Shown here piece by piece: positions 1 through 5,596 of a DNA stretch of 12,879 nt. The notes below the pieces were generated by a model that saw only the letters and a program-made list of their open reading frames with translations, did no database searches and was not told the DNA's origin. Position 1 is the stretch's first letter. Each line of letters starts with the position of its first letter. Both the position numbers and the translations under genes were made by a program. This DNA is from Francisellaceae bacterium (GTDB lineage Bacteria; Pseudomonadota; Gammaproteobacteria; Berkiellales; Berkiellaceae): positions 1-12,879 of the forward strand of contig JAHFQG010000025.1 of assembly GCA_023266415.1 (NCBI GenBank), read 5' to 3'.

Positions 1-1277
1 ATAAGTAATGCAAGTGTCACGATTTGCACCTGTAAAAAATACCACCCACTGAGGGCTTGGATAAAAGTAACACCCACCAGTATATTGATCCAAATGGTGA
101 GTATTTTCCCAAGTCCTTGTACTTTAATGACGCGGGGGCGCGGTTCAGAGATAAACCCTTGAACCAACCGTTGAGTGGTACGTTGATTACGTAATATGAC
201 GTACAGAACAACACTCACGCCCAATGCAAAGCTCAAAAATCCGGTTGCGGCCAAAGTTTGTGCCTGTAACAAAAGCCCTCTCAAGACAGGCAGGAGAGGC
301 AATTGAGATAAAATAAGCGGGGTCAGACAGGCCATTATCCAAACACGCTTCTGCCCTCGGCTAATCAACGCCAGATAAGAGGCAATCAGAGGCGTCCATA
401 ATATCCACCATCCCCATAATAAAGTTTTAAATCGAAGCTCAGGAGAAGAAAATTGGTTCATTTTCCAAATAATGACTGAATCGATGGGTAAAAAAGTAGC
501 TGGATCAGGCAACCAATGTAGGGTAAGGGCGTTGAGCCCCAAAATGATACTTCCCAACAAACAAACCACCCCCAGGCTCCAGGCTCCAAGTCCCAAGCCA
601 TACCGCACACTTTTTTGAGCCCAGGAATGCCAGGGGAGACGACGTACCACCAATAAGACACTGGACATAAAAAATGGGGTCCAGAGTCCCCATTGCCAAT
701 GCGATGGCCAGGGAAAAAGCGGCTCTACGGCCTTAAGAATCAATATCAGTACTGTCAAGAGACTAAGCACCAACATCAGTTGGGTGGATAAGGTCACCAC
801 AATGCCGGTCATATTTTGAGCACTGGCTTTAAATTTTCCCACAAACGGCTCAAACACCCCTTCTGGAATGGGTTTATGGCATACATAAGTCAAATGACTG
901 TATACCAATGCCAACACGGTGTAGAAAGACCAGGGGTATCCGGCTGTGAACCAAAAATTCTGTTGTATGCTTTGCAGCACAGGCATTTGTGCAGCAACAT
1001 TCAATGGGACGGTGGTTACCCAAGCCAACATATGGGCTATCCATAAAAAACATAGGGTGAGACATGCTCCCCACCACCGTATTTGCCACTGCCAAAAAGA
1101 GTGGCGAGGGGGATGTTGGGTGTCTGTTTTCTGATACATCAGAGGAAGAAGAAAGGTGGGCAGAAGGCTCGCTTGAGCGGCCAGTAATACCCACTGAGGG
1201 TAGCAGAGGGCTACCCAGCCGGAACCCAACAACATCCCCAATACGACGAAGCTGGAGAGTCGTAGGGGGCGTTTCAT
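1..1277 (-). CDS. BCCT-like polytopic membrane protein, C-terminus beyond the left edge
   Basis: An uninterrupted frame of 425 codons runs from ATG at 1277 to the window edge, with about eleven hydrophobic segments (for example residues 8-25, 28-47, 72-92, 112-133, 158-182, 226-250, 285-306, 340-363 and 392-415). Residues 288-308 read WGWWILWTPLIASYLALISR. This matches the family signature of transmembrane helix 8 of betaine/carnitine/choline transporters (W-x-W-W-x-x-W-x-P, later ISRG). Residues 108-146 resemble the family's Trp-x-x-Tyr helix and the following 'P...PL.G' loop. The glycine-rich GxGxG stretch expected in the preceding helix is not seen; residues 78-82 read FLWIA. The start overlaps the icmX stop as ATGA, with AGGCGG upstream, so translation is probably coupled to icmX. 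Family membership is inferred from remembered consensus; transport activity is doubtful. It could instead be a distant relative with a new role beside the secretion channel. Confidence 0.6.
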   Translation of the reverse strand, partial: MKRPLRLSSFVVLGMLLGSGWVALCYPQWVLLAAQASLLPTFLLPLMYQKTDTQHPPRHSFWQWQIRWWGACLTLCFLWIAHMLAWVTTVPLNVAAQMPVLQSIQQNFWFTAGYPWSFYTVLALVYSHLTYVCHKPIPEGVFEPFVGKFKASAQNMTGIVVTLSTQLMLVLSLLTVLILILKAVEPLFPWPSHWQWGLWTPFFMSSVLLVVRRLPWHSWAQKSVRYGLGLGAWSLGVVCLLGSIILGLNALTLHWLPDPATFLPIDSVIIWKMNQFSSPELRFKTLLWGWWILWTPLIASYLALISRGQKRVWIMACLTPLILSQLPLLPVLRGLLLQAQTLAATGFLSFALGVSVVLYVILRNQRTTQRLVQGFISEPRPRVIKVQGLGKILTIWINILVGVTFIQALSGWYFLQVQIVTLALL

Positions 1278-2227
1278 CAACCGCCTGCTCGTGCTTGTGC
1301 GGTTTCTGCTTGTATCAAGATTTTTTCTAAGTATCCGTTCAGTCGTGTCTGTCCAGATAGCAAGGTAGCTAACAATGCTTCTGTTCGTTCCGCCTGCCGA
1401 TATTGTTGATATTGCATCCAGAGATGTATAGCCTGCATCTGGGCCAATTCACGCAGCAGCCCTTCTTTGGGGGCGATGGAAAGACCATTGAACCAATCGG
1501 GGGATTGTATACGCCACGTGCTTTCTTGCTCCATGGTTTCTAAAAGGGAGGGGGAGGCCGATGAGCTGGCGGCATCTGCTGGAGAAACAGGCAATCGCAT
1601 GGCCATAATTTCATAGAAAGATTGCTGGGCAACGGAATAGATGGTCTGTGCTATTTGGCGATCGACGTATTCCAGCTGTTGAGGGAGTTCCAGTTTAGGG
1701 GGAGCGTTTGGATCAGCCGCCGATTCACTGCTGGCGGTTCGAAGTTGGAGGGTGAGTTGAGAGCTCATGCGTGGAGGAAAAGGGTTGGTGAGATTAATGA
1801 TGACTTGGGTGGCAACATCCACTTCTGCCTGAGAGCCCAAGCGTTTTTGGCCCAATAGGCTGGAGATATCTATGTTTTTCCAATTAGCGGCCTTGGTTTG
1901 AAAATACAGGAGTCTGGGATCTGCTTTGGCGGCTTGCAGTTGTTGATTTTCGGCTTCTTTAGCTAATCCGGACAGCAGTGTAGAGAAGTTTGCTGCATTA
2001 CTGACATACTTTTGTGTGATTTGTCCGGTGTTCATGGCGTGGGTGGTGCCTGGGGCTTCTGTCAGAGCGCGTTGTCGCTCTGTTTCAGCCAATTGGGCTT
2101 GATAATTAATGATGGCTTGGGCGGCATCTGCGCGTTTTACATCCACGGTGGCGGCGGCACCTACCCCCAGATCTGCGGCCCCAGCGGTGGGGAGGAATAA
2201 GATCAACAAAAGTATGAATAAAGGCAT
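1277..2227 (-). CDS. icmX: IcmX-like exported component of the Dot/Icm channel
   Basis: A 316-residue protein. Residues 1-17 form a signal peptide (MPLFILLLILFLPTAGA), so the product should act in the periplasm. The start ATG at 2227 has AGGA eight bases upstream; a longer in-frame start at 2377 would bury the signal peptide and overlap the preceding gene. The body is Ala/Gln-rich and helical, with a Pro/Ala/Ser-rich linker around 164-182. Its C-terminal third (about 236-316: TWRI, W245, then long Leu/Gln-rich helices) resembles the C-terminal part of Legionella IcmX, as does its place two genes after icmW. Legionella IcmX is about 466 residues, so this copy is short at the N-terminus; the preceding 96-residue exported protein may hold the missing part. 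IcmX is required for effector export and associates with DotA in the channel (family knowledge). The last base pairs overlap the BCCT-like gene. Confidence 0.75.
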   Translation of the reverse strand: MPLFILLLILFLPTAGAADLGVGAAATVDVKRADAAQAIINYQAQLAETERQRALTEAPGTTHAMNTGQITQKYVSNAANFSTLLSGLAKEAENQQLQAAKADPRLLYFQTKAANWKNIDISSLLGQKRLGSQAEVDVATQVIINLTNPFPPRMSSQLTLQLRTASSESAADPNAPPKLELPQQLEYVDRQIAQTIYSVAQQSFYEIMAMRLPVSPADAASSSASPSLLETMEQESTWRIQSPDWFNGLSIAPKEGLLRELAQMQAIHLWMQYQQYRQAERTEALLATLLSGQTRLNGYLEKILIQAETAQARAGG

Positions 2228-2237
2228 GGTTATTTTC

Positions 2238-2528
2238 CTAAAAATTATAATTAAATCCGGTATCCTCTGGGGTGAGAGGGCTTTCATTGTTTGCAGGGGT
2301 AATGGCCCCTTGGGGTGAGGCAACCCCCAGCATCCAAGAATTGGGGGGAGTACATAAATAGGTACTGTTGCTGGCACAGGTGGTGGACCAAATTTTGGTG
2401 GGATCGGGGACGGGGATATGAGGGGTGGTCAGTTCGGCCTGGACGGCTTGGTCAACCGTGGGGGAAGGGGCAGCTTTTATTGTGAGCGGAAGCAACAATA
2501 AAAAGTAAGGTAATCGACTAATCTTCAC
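2238..2528 (-). CDS. small exported Pro-rich protein between icmW and icmX
   Basis: A 96-residue protein from GTG at 2528, chosen because GGAG lies seven bases upstream and the next codons give a clean signal peptide (MKISRLPYFLLLLPLTIKA, cleavage expected near residue 19-20). No lipobox cysteine is present. The mature part is rich in Pro, Thr and Ser, has two cysteines (C51, C59) that could form a disulfide in the periplasm, and ends FNYNF. It overlaps the end of icmW by 11 bases and stops ten bases before icmX, so it sits inside the same operon. I do not recognise it as a named family. Its position, signal peptide and spaced cysteines suggest either the separated N-terminal portion of an ancestral longer IcmX or a private partner of IcmX; both are inference. 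The frame differs from that of icmX, so a single point frameshift is not a sufficient explanation, because icmX has its own signal peptide and ribosome site. Confidence 0.7.
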   Translation of the reverse strand: MKISRLPYFLLLLPLTIKAAPSPTVDQAVQAELTTPHIPVPDPTKIWSTTCASNSTYLCTPPNSWMLGVASPQGAITPANNESPLTPEDTGFNYNF

Positions 2529-2976
2529 TGTGATTCTCCAAAGCACGTAACACAAGGTTGACACGTTCAGGGGCAAAGACACGGCTCAGTAACTGAAGGC
2601 GTTCGAATACGAGGTTTCTTTTTAAAAACAGTTCGCAGTAGCGATTTCTTTTACCGTCTTTGGATTGTTCTTCGGCGTAGACCAGTAATCGAGAGGCCGT
2701 TCCAGGCGTGATGGCATCTAAAAACTGCATGAGGCGTACCGCGCGGGCAGAGTGGGTATTGGCCAAAATTTTGACAATATCGTCTTCGTTGGTGAGGTTA
2801 AAATTTCTGATATTTTCGAGGGTTTGGCCGAGTTCACAGAGGGCGGCATCGACATCGGGTTCAGTATCAACAGCCCAAGATTCCATGCCTTCGAGGGAGG
2901 TGACGATACGATAGAGAATACGTTTATCGTAATCGTACCAAAATTTGTGGACGGCTTGGGTAGATAAATCAGGCAT
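2518..2976 (-). CDS. icmW: IcmW, Dot/Icm effector chaperone
   Basis: A 152-residue acidic soluble protein, essentially the length of Legionella IcmW (151). The start MPDLS is preceded by GAGGA about six bases upstream, whereas the longer in-frame start at 3015 would add 13 non-conserved residues and use up most of the divergent promoter region. Family-like blocks include the FWYDYDKRILYRIVTSLEGM stretch near residues 11-30, TPGTASRLLVYAEE around 96-109 and the C-terminal FLKRNLVFERLQLLSRVFAP. IcmW pairs with IcmS to form an adaptor that binds a subset of effectors and docks on the C-terminal tail of the coupling ATPase DotL, which is encoded at the right end of this window. It is the first gene of the leftward operon and diverges from icmV, the same head-to-head arrangement as in Legionella. 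No IcmS gene is present here. Confidence 0.95.
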   Translation of the reverse strand: MPDLSTQAVHKFWYDYDKRILYRIVTSLEGMESWAVDTEPDVDAALCELGQTLENIRNFNLTNEDDIVKILANTHSARAVRLMQFLDAITPGTASRLLVYAEEQSKDGKRNRYCELFLKRNLVFERLQLLSRVFAPERVNLVLRALENHSED

Positions 2977-3074
2977 ATCATCCTCAAATGACCTATATTC
3001 TTTATTATGGCACAATGGGGCGCGGGGTTGGCAAGCCCCAGAAACAGTTAGTTAGTAAACATTGTGGGTGATTT
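2977..3074. promoter_or_regulatory. divergent icmW/icmV promoter region
   Basis: This 98-bp gap separates two operons read outward, so promoters for both should lie here. On the plus strand TTGGCA (3028-3033) is followed after 18-19 bases by the weak -10 candidates TTAGTA/TAGTAA (3052-3058). On the minus strand the overlapping TTGCCA is followed after 19 bases by CATAAT. A short hairpin, GGGGTT-GGCA-AGCCCC (3025-3040), overlaps both -35 candidates. I see no convincing tandem box of the PmrA or CpxR type that controls some Legionella and Coxiella dot/icm genes. The promoter boundaries are guesses; the divergent arrangement is plain. Confidence 0.45.
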
Positions 3075-3530
3075 ATGGGATTTTTCCGATTGATAGGCAA
3101 AGTGGCGGGACGTATTGTCGATGTTCGGGTAGATCGTTGGGTGAGTTTAAACTACGTGAAAGACTCATTCAAGCAGATGACCGGCAGCTTTCGATATTTA
3201 TTTGTCCCTGCTGAGCCATTGTACCAAGAAACGTTTGAAGAAGCGATTATTCGGTTAGCATTAACCGAGCAAGATTTAAAAACGCGACTGAAAGAATTTC
3301 GATCTTTGACTCGATTTTTTCTGAGCATAGCGGGTGCTTTATTATGCTACACCCTGTATTTAGTTATTAGGCTTTCTTTTTTTGGCGTCCTAATTAGTGT
3401 TTGTTTGTCGTTGTTTTGTGTGGCGCAGGCATTTCGGTTTCATTTTTGGTCTTTTCAAATCCAGCAAAAAAGACTGGGTTGTTCGATGGAGGAATGGTTT
3501 CGGGACGCACGGGACAAATTTTCCCCATGA
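3075..3530 (+). CDS. icmV: IcmV, inner-membrane Dot/Icm component
   Basis: A 151-residue protein, the same length as Legionella IcmV. The N-terminal half is basic and soluble (GRIVDVRVDRWVSLNYVK at 12-29, then FRYLFVPAE at 39-47). Two adjacent membrane segments follow at about 79-97 and 99-119, then the family-like block FRFHFWSFQIQQKRLGC (120-136) and a charged end. IcmV is an accessory inner-membrane protein needed for a working Dot/Icm channel; its biochemical role is not settled. It heads the rightward operon, and its stop overlaps the ATG of dotA-1 as ATGA, so the two are translationally coupled, as in Legionella where icmV precedes dotA. The ribosome site is weak (GGGTG upstream of ATG 3075). 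Confidence 0.93.
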   Translation: MGFFRLIGKVAGRIVDVRVDRWVSLNYVKDSFKQMTGSFRYLFVPAEPLYQETFEEAIIRLALTEQDLKTRLKEFRSLTRFFLSIAGALLCYTLYLVIRLSFFGVLISVCLSLFCVAQAFRFHFWSFQIQQKRLGCSMEEWFRDARDKFSP

Positions 3531-5596
3531 AATTTTTTTATAAACTGCTGTGCGGGTGTTTTTTTTCAACGTCTGTCAAAGCAGTTCCGACGCTCTTTCA
3601 GGTTGCGGGGAGTGATCAGTCCGTTCAATACCTCAGCATGATTTTTGGCCATATCAGTGGCTATTTTGAGAATGAAAATCACCTTATGGGCAATTTGTTT
3701 AGTATTTTCACGACGGCCATATTGGTGCTAGGTCTGGGCTTGGTGATTTTTAATATTGTTATTTCACTAACAAAAACATCGAGCGAAGGGGAGGCCATGG
3801 GACATCACTGGTCCAGTGTGTGGATCCCCGTGCGTACTTTGTTAGGGCTTATTTTACTGCTCCCCAATGAACAAGGTTATACCAAAATTCAAATGTTTCT
3901 GTTTTGGGCCATTTTTAACTGTATTGGCGCAGCCAATAGCCTATGGAATGTGGTCATTCAGGCCTATACAGAAGGAATTAGTATTAATCAACCTACCCCA
4001 GTCAATGAAAATTTACTGGATTTTACAAAAGGGGTATTTACTTCGTTGGTGTGTATGGAATACATCAACACCCAACTTTCTCCCTTAGAATATCCCACCA
4101 ATTGGAGTCCGGTGGAAATGTATTTACAAGGCCAAGATATTATATTTGGATTACCAACTGATAATGATTATCCTCTGTGTGGCAAGATACATATTCGAGA
4201 TTTTGCCCGATTCGCCAGTGTCTACCGCCAGTATATCCCCAATCCTGCCATGATTGAATATGCACAGATGGAAGCGGTTGCAGGTTTTCAAGATTCCCTC
4301 GCCAATCCTGTGTCGGAGGCGGTGTATCTTTCTCCGTCAAGTTGGACATTAGGGAAAAATATTTTTGAACAAGCCGCATCAACGTTTAATGTGGCCATGA
4401 CGGCTTTGGCAAATTCTTCGACAAACATTAACCAGGTGGCACGAGGTGCCATAGACGATGGGTGGATTTTAGCGGGCGCTTATTATTACAAATTGGTGTC
4501 GGCGCAGGTAAGCCCAAATTTTGTTAACCTACTTCCGATCCAACAAGGTCCTAACCTAGAAAAATACGGTCGCTTTGCCAATGGTGCCGGTTTACAGTAT
4601 ATCGTGACACAAATGGCGGATAGGTATATACAACTGATTGAAACCAGCAGCTCTAAGCAGGGGGGTCCCCTTGATCTAAAATTAGCCCCTTCCAATCTGG
4701 ACAGTAACGCCAAGCAAGGGTGGGATAAGACCTTTGGAAAAATGAAAGGGGTAATGACCAATTTTACCCGCTATTTGTCCACCAACAGCCCTGATCCGAT
4801 ATATTCCATGGCCAAAGTAGGGTCGGATATTATGATTGCGGTAGAAGTGATATGGATAGTTCTGATGATATTGGTCATGTCCATTGATCTCTTAGCTTAT
4901 ACAGGTCTTTGTTTTCAAGGGGCAGGACCCATTTTTATGGGATTTATCAACCTGATTTCTCCCGCTTTGAGTGCCATTTTCTTACTGTTATGGACCAGCG
5001 GGGCGGCTTTTGCCATTTATCTACCCCTTATCCCTTATCTTGTCTATACTTTTGCAGGGTTAACCTGGTTTTTTGAGGTGATCGAGGGCATTGTCTGTGC
5101 CCCTTTGGTGGCGCTCATGCTCTTGTTTCCTTCCGAAGACGAGTGGGGGCATGCAGGGCATTCCTTCATGATATACCTGGGGATATTGCTGCGCCCTCCC
5201 CTAATGATCTTAGGATTTGTCGCTGGTACTAAATTTTTGGTGGTCGCCATTAAGTTTTTGAACTATGGATTTGCCGCCACCGTTAACTCTCAGTTAACGG
5301 GCATCGGCTTGTTCAGCTCTATGATGATTCTGGTTATTTATGTTGGGTTGGTTTTATCCATGGTGAATGAAGCTTTTTCGCTCATTTATGTTTTACCCGA
5401 AAAAACGTTACGATGGATAGGGGGCCATGGCATGGGAGGTGTTGAAGGTAAACTCCTGAAAGAAGCCCATGATAGCAGTGAGAAAACAGGCGAAGTTACC
5501 CAAACGATTGCCAAAGCGTTCCATACCAAGGCCAATAAAATGGCTCAATCGAGTGGAAAAGAAGGAGGCGGTGGCAGTGCATCTCTCAAACAATAG
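3527..5596 (+). CDS. dotA: DotA-like polytopic channel protein, first copy
   Basis: A 689-residue protein. The ATG at 3527 overlaps the icmV stop and opens with a signal peptide (MKFFYKLLCGCFFSTSVKA). A membrane segment at about 56-82 and the conserved block EGEAMGHHWSSVWIPVRTLL (87-106) come first. Next are two more hydrophobic stretches to about 147, a long periplasmic part (about 150-430, containing DGWILAGAYYYKL at 311-323 and DPIYSMAKVGSDI near 423-435), and a C-terminal group of membrane helices (about 436-620) ending LPEKTLRWIGG. These are DotA/TraY family features. DotA is an inner-membrane protein essential for Dot/Icm translocation; Legionella DotA is about 1048 residues, so this copy is short, mainly in the periplasmic domain and tail. 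Its last 20 bases overlap the start of the second DotA gene. Which copy is the orthologue and which the derived paralogue cannot be decided here. Confidence 0.93.
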   Translation: MKFFYKLLCGCFFSTSVKAVPTLFQVAGSDQSVQYLSMIFGHISGYFENENHLMGNLFSIFTTAILVLGLGLVIFNIVISLTKTSSEGEAMGHHWSSVWIPVRTLLGLILLLPNEQGYTKIQMFLFWAIFNCIGAANSLWNVVIQAYTEGISINQPTPVNENLLDFTKGVFTSLVCMEYINTQLSPLEYPTNWSPVEMYLQGQDIIFGLPTDNDYPLCGKIHIRDFARFASVYRQYIPNPAMIEYAQMEAVAGFQDSLANPVSEAVYLSPSSWTLGKNIFEQAASTFNVAMTALANSSTNINQVARGAIDDGWILAGAYYYKLVSAQVSPNFVNLLPIQQGPNLEKYGRFANGAGLQYIVTQMADRYIQLIETSSSKQGGPLDLKLAPSNLDSNAKQGWDKTFGKMKGVMTNFTRYLSTNSPDPIYSMAKVGSDIMIAVEVIWIVLMILVMSIDLLAYTGLCFQGAGPIFMGFINLISPALSAIFLLLWTSGAAFAIYLPLIPYLVYTFAGLTWFFEVIEGIVCAPLVALMLLFPSEDEWGHAGHSFMIYLGILLRPPLMILGFVAGTKFLVVAIKFLNYGFAATVNSQLTGIGLFSSMMILVIYVGLVLSMVNEAFSLIYVLPEKTLRWIGGHGMGGVEGKLLKEAHDSSEKTGEVTQTIAKAFHTKANKMAQSSGKEGGGGSASLKQ
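5563..5568 (+). promoter_or_regulatory. strong ribosome binding site that fixes the dotA-2 start
   Basis: AGGAGG lies inside the 3' end of dotA-1, eight bases before GTG 5577. It decides the start of the second DotA gene: translation from this GTG gives a proper signal peptide, whereas the open frame extends further upstream to about 5469 and would place a basic leader before it. The site also explains how dotA-2 is translated while overlapping its neighbour by 20 bases. Confidence 0.75.

Noticed and set aside
1..1277. Several short open frames on both strands, suggesting a decayed region
   Set aside because: A single uninterrupted minus-strand frame covers the whole stretch from 1277 to the edge with coherent membrane segments, so the short frames are shadows and the gene is intact as far as visible.
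2228..2377. Longer start for the icmX-like gene at 2377
   Set aside because: It would put 50 residues before an evident signal peptide and overlap the end of the small exported gene in another frame; ATG 2227 has a good ribosome site.
2977..3015. Extended icmW start at 3015
   Set aside because: The 13 extra residues are not family-like and lack a ribosome site, whereas MPDLS at 2976 matches the known IcmW N-terminus and follows GAGGA.
5469..5576. Longer start for the second DotA gene at about 5469
   Set aside because: The added residues are basic, would precede the signal peptide and lie wholly inside dotA-1; AGGAGG before GTG 5577 fits much better.
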